Part shown: positions 28,061 to 37,189 of the stretch, one piece after another | How the letters are laid out: each line of letters starts with the position of its first letter | Numbering within the stretch: position 1 is the stretch's first letter | Source: Paenibacillus aquistagni | GTDB lineage: Bacteria; Bacillota; Bacilli; Paenibacillales; Paenibacillaceae | Length of the DNA: 64,000 nt | Direction of reading: 5' to 3' | Assembly (NCBI RefSeq): GCF_900177815.1 | Contig: NZ_FXAZ01000004.1 | Coordinates: 1-64,000 of the forward strand | The notes under the pieces: generated by a model | Told to the model about the DNA's origin: nothing | The model's input: the letters and a program-made list of their open reading frames with translations, nothing else | The model's database searches: none | Program-made: the position numbers and the translations under genes

Positions 28061-28079
28061 TTATGGAAGCGTATACATT
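28051..28079 (+). promoter_or_regulatory. Importer promoter with embedded cre site
   Basis: TTGCAG (28051-28056) and TACATT (28074-28079) are 17 bases apart. ATGGAAGCGTATACA at 28063-28077 matches the 15-base cre consensus WTGNAANCGNWNNCW at every position and covers the spacer and most of the -10. CcpA bound here would block RNA polymerase, so catabolite repression of the importer is strongly suggested. Confidence 0.7.
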
Positions 28080-28149
28080 AGGGGTACATTTCAAGATCCC
28101 GAGAACGGTAAATCGAATGAGATGACACGCTGAAAGTGAGGGAATACCG

Positions 28150-29127
28150 ATGAAAGTACAAGACACCGTTCAGCCTGCAAAAGGGGCACCAACTGCTCGG
28201 TCTGCAAAGCCTAAATCAAAGTGGGGGCGGCTTTGGTCTGATGTCGTGCGTGATAAGTACCTGTATGTGCTTGCCCTGCCAGGCATCTTGTTTTTTATTA
28301 TCTTCAAATATATTCCGATCACCAACCTTGTAATTGCGTTTCAAGAATACTCGCCTTACTTTGGTGTGCTGGGAAGCCCTTGGGTCGGCTTTGAGCATTT
28401 TGCTCGATTTTTCTCTAATAATGATTTCTGGATGCTGTTGCGCAATACGCTGGCAATTAGCTTCCTGAGCTTAATCTTCTTTTTCCCAGCGCCGATTATA
28501 TTGTCATTAATGCTCAATGAGGTGAGAAGCTCGCTTTATAAGCGAACAATACAATCACTCGTGTACATTCCGCACTTCTTGTCTTGGGTGCTGATCTATG
28601 GCTTAACGTATCTGATGTTCTCGCAGTCGGAAGGGCTGTTCAACAAGTGGCTCGTCTCGATGAACTGGGAGACCATAGATATTTTGTCTAACCCGAATTA
28701 CTTCTGGGGAATGCTGACGGCTCAGTCGATCTGGAAGGAGATTGGATGGGGTACGATCATATTCCTAGCTGCCATTGCAGGCGTTGATCCTCAGCTCTAT
28801 GAGGCTGCGGTGATGGATGGAGCAGGGCGTCTCAGACGGATGTGGCATGTGACGCTTCCAGCGATGCGCAATGTCATTTTGATTCTATTGATCCTCCGTC
28901 TTGGCACGATTCTAGATACCGGCTTCGAGCAGATCTATCTTATGATGAATGCGGCAGTCACGAATGTAGCCGAAGTATTTGATACGTATGTGTATCGTGT
29001 GGGGATACGGCAAGGCGAATTCAGCTACAGTACCGCGATTGGCTTGTTCAAATCCATCGTCGGTGTCATTATGGTTGTCACGGCCAATAAGCTGGCAAGA
29101 CGATACGGCGAGGACAGCTTGTATTAA
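28150..29127 (+). CDS. Sugar ABC importer permease (LplB-like)
   Basis: Membrane subunit of 325 residues with six predicted helices. The EAA loop EAAVMDGAGRLRRMWHVTLP, which contacts the ATPase, lies near 220. It belongs to the LplB/YtcP-type permeases that pair with long AlgQ-like binding proteins. No ATPase gene lies nearby; MsmX at 2364 is a plausible partner. It is the first gene of a four-gene group with a second permease, a binding protein and an oxidoreductase. Confidence 0.92.
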   Translation: MKVQDTVQPAKGAPTARSAKPKSKWGRLWSDVVRDKYLYVLALPGILFFIIFKYIPITNLVIAFQEYSPYFGVLGSPWVGFEHFARFFSNNDFWMLLRNTLAISFLSLIFFFPAPIILSLMLNEVRSSLYKRTIQSLVYIPHFLSWVLIYGLTYLMFSQSEGLFNKWLVSMNWETIDILSNPNYFWGMLTAQSIWKEIGWGTIIFLAAIAGVDPQLYEAAVMDGAGRLRRMWHVTLPAMRNVILILLILRLGTILDTGFEQIYLMMNAAVTNVAEVFDTYVYRVGIRQGEFSYSTAIGLFKSIVGVIMVVTANKLARRYGEDSLY

Positions 29128-29160
29128 TCGAACCATCACCCAGATAGGAGGGGTATTCAT

Positions 29161-30045
29161 ATGCACGAACGAGGATGGAAAAACGGCATATTCAGTCTCA
29201 TCAACAATACCTTGCTGCTGCTTATTGGACTGGCGACGGTCTTTCCCATTTACTATACGGTTATTCTGTCATTTACCGATCCGGTGGAATATTATCAGCG
29301 AAGCTTGATCTTGTGGCCAAGAGATTGGACGCTTGATGCTTACAAGCATCTATTGTCTAACGGTTTGTTCGTCAGCTCGATCTCCGTGAGCGTGTTTCTC
29401 GCAACGGTAGGCACCGCGCTCAGCTTGTTGGTGACAGGCGGCATGGCCTATGCGGTATCCAGAAAGCGCCTGCGCTTTCGCAAGGCGATGATGATTATGG
29501 TACTGATTACGTTCTTGTTTACGCCAGGCTTGGTTCCGTTGTATCTGGTTGTGCGTAATCTTGGACTTATTGATAGCGTATGGTCGCTTATTCTGCCGAG
29601 CTTAACGAGCGCTTGGTATGTATTATTGATGAAGGGCTTCTTCGACAGTATTCCGGAAAGCCTTGAAGAAGCGGCAATGATTGATGGCTGCAATGATATT
29701 GGCGTATTCTGGCGCATTATTCTTCCCTTGTCGCTGCCCGCTCTTGTTGCATTCGGCTTGTTCTTTGCCGTCGGCTATTGGAACACGTACTTCAATGCGC
29801 TGATGTTCATCAACGATCAGAAGATGTGGCCGCTGCAGGTGCTGCTGCAAAACATGCTCGTTGATCCAACGACGATGGGCTCCGGCAGTGGAGGAGGCTT
29901 TGCCTTCCATGTCAACAGACAGGTGCCAACGGAAACCTTGAAGATGGCCGCGGTCGTTATTGCGACAATACCAATCATGTTAGTGTATCCATTCCTGCAG
30001 AAGCACTTCGCCAAAGGTGCGATGGTAGGTTCTGTGAAGGGATGA
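29161..30045 (+). CDS. Sugar ABC importer permease (LplC-like)
   Basis: Second membrane subunit, 294 residues, six predicted helices, with the EAA loop EEAAMIDGCNDIGVFWRIILP near 180. It resembles LplC/YtcP-like MalG-type permeases. AGGAGGGG lies a few bases before the ATG. It follows the first permease by 33 bases and should form a heterodimer with it. Confidence 0.92.
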   Translation: MHERGWKNGIFSLINNTLLLLIGLATVFPIYYTVILSFTDPVEYYQRSLILWPRDWTLDAYKHLLSNGLFVSSISVSVFLATVGTALSLLVTGGMAYAVSRKRLRFRKAMMIMVLITFLFTPGLVPLYLVVRNLGLIDSVWSLILPSLTSAWYVLLMKGFFDSIPESLEEAAMIDGCNDIGVFWRIILPLSLPALVAFGLFFAVGYWNTYFNALMFINDQKMWPLQVLLQNMLVDPTTMGSGSGGGFAFHVNRQVPTETLKMAAVVIATIPIMLVYPFLQKHFAKGAMVGSVKG

Positions 30046-30112
30046 TTCGATATACTGAGGCAAGTCAGCAGGTCCAGTCAGGTGCGATCATCATAAACGG
30101 GAGGGTCTAGGT

Positions 30113-31666
30113 ATGAAAAACACAGAACGAAAGTCGCCGAAGTCGCTGTTAAAAATGACACTGCTACTGCTCTTGACGAGTTCATTACTGCTTAGTGCGT
30201 GCGGTGGAGGAGGCTCCGGCAGCGAGTCAAAAGGCAATGAAGGCGGTACAGACAGCAATGAGCCTACAAGCATTACGATTCAGACCTTGAACTATGCAAC
30301 GGAATTTATTGATAATACCAATGCCCTGTGGAAAGAGCTTGAGAAAGAGACGAACACGAAGCTGAACATTACGTGGTTGTCTCCATCTACCGCAGAGGAG
30401 AAGATTAACGTGATGCTGGCTTCGGGAGATTTGCCAGAGGTTACGTTTGTTGAATCCATGCAGAACCCTCAGCTGCAAAAAATGCTGAAGCAAGGCGTGT
30501 TCTGGGACTTGACTCCTTTCTTAAAAGACTATCCGAATCTCAACCGCGATGAGTTGAAAGAGATGTGGGATGTAACCAAAGTGGATGGAAAGAACATGGT
30601 CATTCCGCGTTATTATCCAAGCTATGGCGGAGGCATCTTCCCAATGGTCCGCAAGGATTGGCTGGATGCCTTGAATCTAGAGACGCCAAAGACCTTGGAT
30701 GAATTCTACAATGTGCTGAAAGCTTTTAAAGAGAAAGATCCGAACGGCAACGGTCAAGCGGATGAGATTCCGTATACCGCTAACCCTGGATCACTTGCTT
30801 ACATCTACAACATCTTCAATGAAACACAAGGCTCTTGGAAGCTGCAGTCTGACAATACGTTGTCGCCAATTATCACGTCCGAAGAGTCTAAAGAAGCGAT
30901 GCTGTGGATCAAGAAAGCCTATGAGGACGGCTTATTCCCTAAAGACTTTGCGATCATGAAATTCTCGCAGGTGATGGATACGATGAGAAGCGGCAAGGCA
31001 GGCGTCGGCGGCATGTCCATGAACCATGCTTGGGTGACCGGCAAATCGGTGCGTGATGTCGATCCGAAGGCAGACTTGATGCCTTTGTCTTACTTGGAAA
31101 ATGCGAATGGCGTGAAGTATACGCCGTCAGGCTCCCCTTATTATGGCGTGTACCTCATTCCTAAGAAGGTGCCTGAAGCGAAAGTGAAGAAGATTCTAGA
31201 GTTTTTCGACTATGGCTACAGCAAAGAAGGCAATGAGATGCTGACCTACGGTCTTGAAGGAGTTCATTACACGGTTGAAAATGGTAAAAAAGTATCGACG
31301 CCACAAGCTGCTATCGATAAGACAGGGGATGGCAACCTAAACAACATGATTCACTTGGTTAGCGATGATATGTCTATCAGCGCAGTCGGCATGCCTGATG
31401 ATGTGTACAACCGCAACGTTGAGATCGTCAATGAGCGCAAGACGGTTAAGGTTCCGAATCCTTCGGCAGAGCTGTATTCGGAAGCTTATAACAAGTACTA
31501 CCCAGAGATCTCGAAAAAGGTTGAAGATATGCGTGTCATGGTCATTACTGGCAAGGAATCGATTGAATCGTACGATAAATTGATTGAATCAATCAAAAAT
31601 GACCCAAAAATGAAGGAAATTACAGATGAGATGTCGAAGGCTTATCAGGAGAAGTATGTGAAATAG
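30113..31666 (+). CDS. Sugar-binding lipoprotein of the ABC importer
   Basis: Extracellular solute-binding protein of 517 residues. The lipobox LLSAC puts the lipidated cysteine at 30, followed by a Gly/Ser-rich linker. It is long, like the LplA/YtcQ and alginate-oligosaccharide-binding AlgQ group, and contains the EF-hand-like Ca-binding stretch DPNGNGQADE near 205. The ligand is probably an oligosaccharide but cannot be named. Third gene of the operon. A GC-rich hairpin (31689-31714, GGTGCG/CGCACC) follows and may reduce transcription into the oxidoreductase. Confidence 0.92.
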   Translation: MKNTERKSPKSLLKMTLLLLLTSSLLLSACGGGGSGSESKGNEGGTDSNEPTSITIQTLNYATEFIDNTNALWKELEKETNTKLNITWLSPSTAEEKINVMLASGDLPEVTFVESMQNPQLQKMLKQGVFWDLTPFLKDYPNLNRDELKEMWDVTKVDGKNMVIPRYYPSYGGGIFPMVRKDWLDALNLETPKTLDEFYNVLKAFKEKDPNGNGQADEIPYTANPGSLAYIYNIFNETQGSWKLQSDNTLSPIITSEESKEAMLWIKKAYEDGLFPKDFAIMKFSQVMDTMRSGKAGVGGMSMNHAWVTGKSVRDVDPKADLMPLSYLENANGVKYTPSGSPYYGVYLIPKKVPEAKVKKILEFFDYGYSKEGNEMLTYGLEGVHYTVENGKKVSTPQAAIDKTGDGNLNNMIHLVSDDMSISAVGMPDDVYNRNVEIVNERKTVKVPNPSAELYSEAYNKYYPEISKKVEDMRVMVITGKESIESYDKLIESIKNDPKMKEITDEMSKAYQEKYVK

Positions 31667-31769
31667 ATAGAAACAAAAGATGCAGGCAGGTGCGTGTCGG
31701 GGAGGGCGCGCACCCTCTTGTGTCTAATCACTTGCGGAGACTTTGCAGTCAGAGAGGGAGAGATGGAAC

Positions 31770-33065
31770 ATGAAGCCGGTAACAGCAATTGTCATTGGCG
31801 CCGGAGATCGGGGGGAACGCGCTTATGCGCCATATGCCCTTCAGCACCAATCCGAGCTTGTTATTGTTGGCGTGGCCGAGCCTATTCAGGAACGTCGTGA
31901 GCGATTCGCGAAGACATATGGTTTGACAACAGAGCAGCAGTACGATACTTGGCAAACGATTCTTGAGAAGGAGCGCTTGGCTGACGTGGCCATTATCTGT
32001 ACGATGGATCGGATGCACCGGGAACCGACTTTGAAGGGACTTGAGCTTGGCTATCATGTTCTGCTTGAGAAGCCGATGTCTCCTGATCCACAAGAATGTG
32101 TGGAGATGGAGCTAGCGGCCAAGGAGCATCAGCGTCTGCTCACGATCTGTCATGTGCTCCGCTATACGACATTCTGGCAGGCGATCAAGCAGGAAATACA
32201 AGATGGAGCGATTGGAGAAGTGGTCTCCATCCAGCTTAATGAAAATGTTGGCAATATGCATATGTCTCATAGCTTTGTTCGCGGCAATTGGAGGAACAGC
32301 GTGGAATCGAGTCCGATGATTCTGCAAAAGTCATGCCATGACATGGATATTCTGGCTTATCTGATGGACGAGCCTTGTGAGCGAATCAGCTCCTTTGGCT
32401 CATTAATGCACTTTACGGAAGCGAACAAGCCTGAAGGAGCGCCAGCTTATTGTATTCAGGGCTGTCCTGCAGAAGAGAGCTGCCAGTACCATGCAGTCAA
32501 TTATTATCTCAGCGAGGCAGGCCGCGGCTGGGCGAAGAAGTTCGTTGACCAAGGCACCGATGAGGAGATTCTAGCAGCACTTTCAGATGGCCCTTATGGG
32601 CGTTGTGTGTATCAAACGGATAATAATGTGGTGGATCACCAGGTCGTCAACATGGAATTCAAGAGCGGTGCAACCGCCATGTTCAGCATGAGCGGGTTCA
32701 CGCATGATAATACGCGGATTGTTCAGATTATGGGGACGAAGGGCGATATTCGCGGGGATATGATGGACTACTCCTTCACAGTGAATGATTTCGTAACGAA
32801 AAAAGCACGTGAGATGAAGCTGAAGGAAACGGCATCCGGGCATGGCGGGGGAGACTTCGGGATCGTGGCCTCCTTCCTTGATGAGGTGCGTTCATTCGAT
32901 GAAGGTGGCACAGAGAACCTGTCTTCCGCTTCGATATCGGTGCGGAGCCACTTAATGGCCTTTGCTGCTGAGCATTCCCGTCAGCATGGCGGAGCGCCTG
33001 TCGAGATTCAAGCATACTATGATCAGTTTGCAGCACAGCCTCAATATTTAAAAGGCTATAATTAA
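31770..33065 (+). CDS. Gfo/Idh/MocA-family oxidoreductase
   Basis: NAD(P)-dependent sugar-type oxidoreductase of 431 residues. The N-terminal Rossmann motif is IVIGAGDRGERAY, and EKPMSPDP holds the conserved lysine of the family. A cysteine-rich insert CIQGCPAEESCQYH lies near 230-243 and may bind a metal. The catalytic region continues through SCHDMDIL and the C-terminal beta-sheet domain. It probably oxidises or epimerises a sugar taken up by the preceding importer. ATG 31770 has GAGGGAG nine bases before it. Last gene of the operon. Confidence 0.88.
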   Translation: MKPVTAIVIGAGDRGERAYAPYALQHQSELVIVGVAEPIQERRERFAKTYGLTTEQQYDTWQTILEKERLADVAIICTMDRMHREPTLKGLELGYHVLLEKPMSPDPQECVEMELAAKEHQRLLTICHVLRYTTFWQAIKQEIQDGAIGEVVSIQLNENVGNMHMSHSFVRGNWRNSVESSPMILQKSCHDMDILAYLMDEPCERISSFGSLMHFTEANKPEGAPAYCIQGCPAEESCQYHAVNYYLSEAGRGWAKKFVDQGTDEEILAALSDGPYGRCVYQTDNNVVDHQVVNMEFKSGATAMFSMSGFTHDNTRIVQIMGTKGDIRGDMMDYSFTVNDFVTKKAREMKLKETASGHGGGDFGIVASFLDEVRSFDEGGTENLSSASISVRSHLMAFAAEHSRQHGGAPVEIQAYYDQFAAQPQYLKGYN

Positions 33066-33112
33066 AAACTGGATTCAACTATAAAGGTACCATCTCATAG
33101 TTTTAAATAGAA

Positions 33113-33148
33113 GCCATGGAATGTAAATTTTACGTTCTGTGGTTTTTT
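33113..33148 (+). terminator. Terminator of the first sugar-importer operon
   Basis: CCATGGAATGTAAA pairs with TTTACGTTCTGTGG (14 pairs including G-U) with a minimal loop, followed by six T. Confidence 0.88.
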
Positions 33149-33298
33149 CGTGTCCATTTAAATGAGTGAATTTAAAGATATATAAAGAAATAAACAAAAA
33201 TTAATTAAAATTACATAAAATGGATTTTAATGTTTGGACATGCTCAGAAATATTTAGTACTTTTTCTATGTGATTACAATTACAAAGGAGAATGTGTC

Positions 33299-34303
33299 AT
33301 GAAAAAGTTTTTATCAGCATTACTTGTAGCGTTAGTGGCTGTCGTTATCGTTGTGCCTGTCTCTTCTGTGGATGCATATTCAAGAGGACTACTTCAAGGA
33401 TCTCCACTCACAATATCAACAGATTATGGTGTCTCGCATGGGACAACTGATTTAGTAACTGATGGACTCGATTGGACATATCATGATATAGAAGCCAACG
33501 GAAATTATGGTGCGAAGAGTAACCTGACATATACATTTACAAGTACAAGCACAATAACATCGTATAAGCTATTAGCAGTTAATAATCCTAATTTTGACCA
33601 TAACACTGTAAGTATCCTTTTTTATGATACAAATGGCAATCAAATTAAGGAAGTAACAAATCCTAATGGTGGGGGCACAATTAATACGCTTGACACCCCT
33701 ATCAATGGAGTGAAGAAGATAGCCTTGCGTCAGTGGTCACCATATTCTCAAAGAGTATATGAATTTGATGTATTTGGGAGAGAAGATATATCTCCTCCAC
33801 AGACACCGACAAATTTAAAAGCAACAAGTGGTAAGGGTGAAATAGATCTCACATGGAATACAGTTACTGAAGTTACTTATTATAATATAAAACGATCTAC
33901 AACCTCATGGGGACCCTTCACTACTGTAGCGAGTAGTGTTTATGGACAGTATACGGATTCAAATGTTGTAGCAGGTGCAACTTATTACTATGTAGTTAGT
34001 GCAACGAATAAAGCTGGGGAAAGCGGAAATTCAAATCTAGTATCAGCAATGGTGCAAGCAGCACAAGAGGACAGAGCAATATTAGTCGTTACATTAATGA
34101 CTGGAGCAACCAAAGAATATGATCTGTCCAATAATGAACTGAATTCCTTTTTAAACTGGTATGAAAAGAGGGCTTCTGGACAAGGATCTAGTACATACGA
34201 AATAGATAAAGGTAGGAATGTAGGGCCATTTTTAAGTCGAAAGGATTATCTCGTTTTTGATAAAATCTTGACATTTGAAGTCAATAAATATAGTGCTAAA
34301 TAA
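33299..34303 (+). CDS. Secreted fibronectin type III protein
   Basis: 334-residue exported protein. Signal peptide at about 1-26, an N-terminal beta-rich region (28-162) resembling a carbohydrate-binding or discoidin-like fold, an FN3 domain (168-254; PTNLKATSGKGEIDLTW and YYYVVSATNKAG), and a C-terminal module of about 75 residues (RAILVVTLMTGATKEYDL, then SRKDYLVFDKILTFEV) that I associate with Paenibacillus secreted proteins but cannot name. The DNA is clearly more AT-rich than its neighbours, as is the upstream gap, so transfer is possible. ATG 33299 lies eight bases after AAAGGAG. Function unknown; a surface adhesin or glycan-binding protein is a guess. Confidence 0.8.
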   Translation: MKKFLSALLVALVAVVIVVPVSSVDAYSRGLLQGSPLTISTDYGVSHGTTDLVTDGLDWTYHDIEANGNYGAKSNLTYTFTSTSTITSYKLLAVNNPNFDHNTVSILFYDTNGNQIKEVTNPNGGGTINTLDTPINGVKKIALRQWSPYSQRVYEFDVFGREDISPPQTPTNLKATSGKGEIDLTWNTVTEVTYYNIKRSTTSWGPFTTVASSVYGQYTDSNVVAGATYYYVVSATNKAGESGNSNLVSAMVQAAQEDRAILVVTLMTGATKEYDLSNNELNSFLNWYEKRASGQGSSTYEIDKGRNVGPFLSRKDYLVFDKILTFEVNKYSAK

Positions 34304-34330
34304 GAACAAAAAATAAGAATAACGAAATGG

Positions 34331-34359
34331 GAGAGGCACGTTTTAGCGTGCCTCTTTTA
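34331..34359 (+). terminator. Terminator after the FN3 gene
   Basis: GAGGCACG pairs with CGTGCCTC around TTTTAG, followed by TTTTATT. Confidence 0.88.
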
Positions 34360-34475
34360 TTATGTTCTAGGAATATGATGAAACTTTCTTCGAGGCATTT
34401 TTGTTGTGATTATGATGAGAAATGTTTGGAAATAATAAGGTGCAGTACATATAACCAAAAGTTCAGGAGGCCGTT

Positions 34476-35039
34476 ATGAAGCTAAGGAACATTTTTTTAC
34501 TAGTGTTTTCTGTGCTACTCATTCTACTTGTTAGCTGTGAAGGCAAAGATCTCCCCGTATCCGCTCAAATGAACGAGCCAGCTGAGAAGGTTCAGCCTAT
34601 CGCGCAGGACATTATGGACAGCAAAGGCAGCAAAATGGGGACTGCGACCTTTACACAGCTCGCTAAAGGGGTGCAGGTGGATGTCAAGGTGGCTGGCCTT
34701 AAACCGGGTCTGCACGGGATTCATATCCATGAGACTGGAAAATGCGAACAGCCTGACTTTAAGTCGGCTGGCGGGCATTTCAACCCTTCAATGAAGGAGC
34801 ATGGCTTTGATAACCCAAATGGCGAGCATGCGGGAGATATTCCGAATCTCGTTGCTGGACCTGACGGCACAGCGGAAGCTCAATTTGTAGTAACGACCGT
34901 TACCTTGCAGAAGGGAGTGCCGAACTCTTTATTAAAAGAAGGCGGTACAGCGCTGATCATTCATGCCGATCCCGATGATATGCATACGAATCCAGCAGGC
35001 AATGCCGGAGACCGAATTGGCTGCGCGGTCATACGTTAA
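34476..35039 (+). CDS. sodC: Cu/Zn superoxide dismutase lipoprotein
   Basis: 187-residue SodC-family protein anchored by a lipobox cysteine (LLVSC, Cys21). All metal ligands of the family are visible: the two Cu histidines of GIHIHETG, the bridging histidine of GGHFNP, Zn histidines in KEHG and GEHAGD, the Zn aspartate of AGD, and the last Cu histidine in LIIHADPDD. The disulfide cysteines (GKCEQP, IGCAVI) and active-site Arg (GDRIG) are also present. B. subtilis SodC (YojM) is reported to lack Cu ligands, so this copy looks more competent. Monocistronic, with its own terminator. Confidence 0.92.
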   Translation: MKLRNIFLLVFSVLLILLVSCEGKDLPVSAQMNEPAEKVQPIAQDIMDSKGSKMGTATFTQLAKGVQVDVKVAGLKPGLHGIHIHETGKCEQPDFKSAGGHFNPSMKEHGFDNPNGEHAGDIPNLVAGPDGTAEAQFVVTTVTLQKGVPNSLLKEGGTALIIHADPDDMHTNPAGNAGDRIGCAVIR

Positions 35040-35073
35040 GTAAAATGATGAAATCCGCATAGTTAACCAATTC

Positions 35074-35114
35074 AACCTGGTCTAAAGCTTACTACAGCTT
35101 TGGCCAGGTTTTTT
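35074..35114 (+). terminator. Terminator after sodC
   Basis: AACCTGG pairs with CCAGGTT, extended by AAAGC/GCTTT, followed by a T run. Confidence 0.85.
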
Positions 35115-35342
35115 GCGTAAACAGAAGATTTACAGCCTGCCATGCAATGTTGAAGGAGCCTTCGTTGAGTGTGGGGGACAAAAGCAAAAGGTGATTTTCA
35201 AAAAAAAGATTGTGAAATACTGTACAAAGTAATGAAGATGGTTTATAGTAGTTAACGAGGGTAGCTACTATCAAACGCAACAAAACAGCATTAATAGTGA
35301 AAATAATCACAATTCAAGCATCGCAACATGCGCTTCATCATT

Positions 35343-35370
35343 TTGTGAAAATCCCGAATGTCTGTACAAT
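35343..35370 (+). promoter_or_regulatory. Promoter of the trmB-tauE-OCD operon
   Basis: TTGTGA (35343-35348) and TACAAT (35365-35370) are 16 bases apart, about 35 bases before the TrmB start. In the same 366-base gap, GATTGTGAAATACTGTACAA near 35207-35226 repeats the TTGTGAAA and TGTACAA elements, and TAGTAG/CTACTA (35246-35270) form an inverted repeat; either may be an operator for the TrmB protein. No gene was found in the gap. Confidence 0.5.
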
Positions 35371-35405
35371 GAAGAAATACGAATAACGACTCGGGAGGAA
35401 GCATG

Positions 35406-36215
35406 ATGGAGAAAGTCATTCAACTGCTAAAGTCATTTCATTTTACGGAGTCCGAAACGAAGGTGTATATCTCATTGCTTAAGAATGGACCGGGTACAGG
35501 ATATGAGATCAGCAAGCAGTCTTCTGTACCAAGATCTAAGGTGTACAACACGCTCGAAATCTTAATAGATAAGGGATGTGTGGTGGTATCCAAGCAGCAG
35601 AATCCGGTGAATTACAGTGCTGTACCGATTGATGAGTTTATTGGAAATATTAGAAGCTCGATGGATGATAACCTTGCTGAAGTCAAGCAGGAGCTAACAA
35701 GTTACAACCAGACTATGGATTTGGAGACGTTATGGTATATCCAAGGGTATAAAAATATTTTTAATAAATGCAGACATCTGCTCAAGGAAGCTGTTTCCGA
35801 TGTATATGTACAGGTATGGAAAGAGGATATTGACTATATTCTTGATGAGCTGCAAGAAGTAGAGACTCGCTTGAATCAATCGGTCATTATTTTGTACAGC
35901 ACAAATCACGATTACGATGTTCCACTCTCCAATTATTATAAGCATGGCTTTGAGAAGGAGAAGCTCAAAGAGAGCGGTGGAAGATGGATAAACATCGTAG
36001 TGGATTCCAAAGAGATGTTATTTGGTCATATTCAAAATGAGAAGAACGCTGAAGTGATATGGACCCAGAGCGTGCCGATGGTATTTCTTGCAAAAGAGAA
36101 TATCAGACACGATGCGTATTGTCTAAAGCTGATAGACGCACTCGGGGATGACGCCAAGCGTCAATTCGGAGATGAATTGATGGAAATCCGCAGTATTTTT
36201 AAGAATAAGCAGTGA
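35406..36215 (+). CDS. TrmB-family transcriptional regulator
   Basis: 269-residue regulator. The N-terminal winged helix (about 8-70; FTESETKVYISLLKNG, SSVPRSKVYNTLEILIDKG) is the TrmB signature. A short coiled linker and a C-terminal effector domain of about 170 residues follow. TrmB proteins usually sense sugars, but the neighbours are a TauE/SafE exporter and an amino-acid-type dehydrogenase, so the effector may differ. ATG 35406 is six bases from GGAGGA; ATG 35403 is the alternative. First gene of the operon. Confidence 0.87.
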   Translation: MEKVIQLLKSFHFTESETKVYISLLKNGPGTGYEISKQSSVPRSKVYNTLEILIDKGCVVVSKQQNPVNYSAVPIDEFIGNIRSSMDDNLAEVKQELTSYNQTMDLETLWYIQGYKNIFNKCRHLLKEAVSDVYVQVWKEDIDYILDELQEVETRLNQSVIILYSTNHDYDVPLSNYYKHGFEKEKLKESGGRWINIVVDSKEMLFGHIQNEKNAEVIWTQSVPMVFLAKENIRHDAYCLKLIDALGDDAKRQFGDELMEIRSIFKNKQ

Positions 36216-36260
36216 TATTGACGCGCATGTATAAAACTTCTACAGGAGAAGGTTGATCCT

Positions 36261-37163
36261 ATGTCAGCAGTCGTTATTATACTTGCCCTTATCGTACTCA
36301 TTAATGTAACATTTGCTGTTCGGTTTATTGTAGATGTAGTCAAGCATAGAGAGGAAATAAAAAAGGAGCCAGGGAATGGCATAATGCTCGCGTTCTCTTC
36401 CACTATTATCTTTTTCTTCTCGACATTTGGAGTATCGGACTTTGCGATTTCTTCGATATTTTACAGAAAGGCCAAGCTCGTCTCTGATAAGAAGCTTCCA
36501 GGAACTTTAAACACGCAATGTGTGATCCCAGTAGCGGTCATGGCGCTTGCATTTATTACCGTTATTAATGTGGATATAAAAACGCTGGTGGTATGTATCG
36601 TCGCACAGATTATCGGCGCCTACATCGGACCACGCTTTGTGGTCAAGCTCTCGCCTAAGGTTATCCGCAGATTTATTGGCGTCGGACTCGTCATCGCCAC
36701 GATGTTTATATTGGCTGGCAAGTTCAATCTAGTGCCTTCAGGCGGCACCGCAACAGGCCTGTATGGAAGCAAGCTTGTTATCGCAGCGATCTGTCTGTTC
36801 GTATATGGAGCGCTTAACAATATTGGCATCGGTTCTTATGCACTGACGATGGTGACAGTATACGCGCTTGGACTTAACCCTGTGGTAGCGTTCCCGATTA
36901 TGATGGGAGCTTGCACGTTCTCTGTACCGATCGGCAGCATGCAGTTCATTAAGTATGGAGAGTACAGCAGAAAAATCACACTGTTCACTTCAACATTTGG
37001 CGTGCTGGGCGTGCTTGTAGGCGTTTATTTGGTAAAAGGGCTGGATGTATCGATGCTTCAGTGGGTTGTAGCAGCCATTCTGCTGTATAGTGGTGTGAGC
37101 ATGCTGATTAATGAATTCAAAGCAAGCAAGGCGAACAAAGAGAGCCAGCATTCGGCCGCTTAA
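36261..37163 (+). CDS. TauE/SafE-family membrane transporter
   Basis: 300-residue membrane protein with about eight helices and two related halves, each carrying a TauE-type glycine-rich segment (FSTFGVSDFAISS near 53; GALNNIGIGSYALTM near 194). Family members export sulfite, sulfoacetate or similar organic anions; the substrate here is unknown. AGGAGAAGG precedes the ATG by eight bases. It lies 45 bases after trmB and 26 before the next gene. Confidence 0.85.
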   Translation: MSAVVIILALIVLINVTFAVRFIVDVVKHREEIKKEPGNGIMLAFSSTIIFFFSTFGVSDFAISSIFYRKAKLVSDKKLPGTLNTQCVIPVAVMALAFITVINVDIKTLVVCIVAQIIGAYIGPRFVVKLSPKVIRRFIGVGLVIATMFILAGKFNLVPSGGTATGLYGSKLVIAAICLFVYGALNNIGIGSYALTMVTVYALGLNPVVAFPIMMGACTFSVPIGSMQFIKYGEYSRKITLFTSTFGVLGVLVGVYLVKGLDVSMLQWVVAAILLYSGVSMLINEFKASKANKESQHSAA

Positions 37164-37189
37164 TCTGATAGAACTGAGGTGTGTTTACG

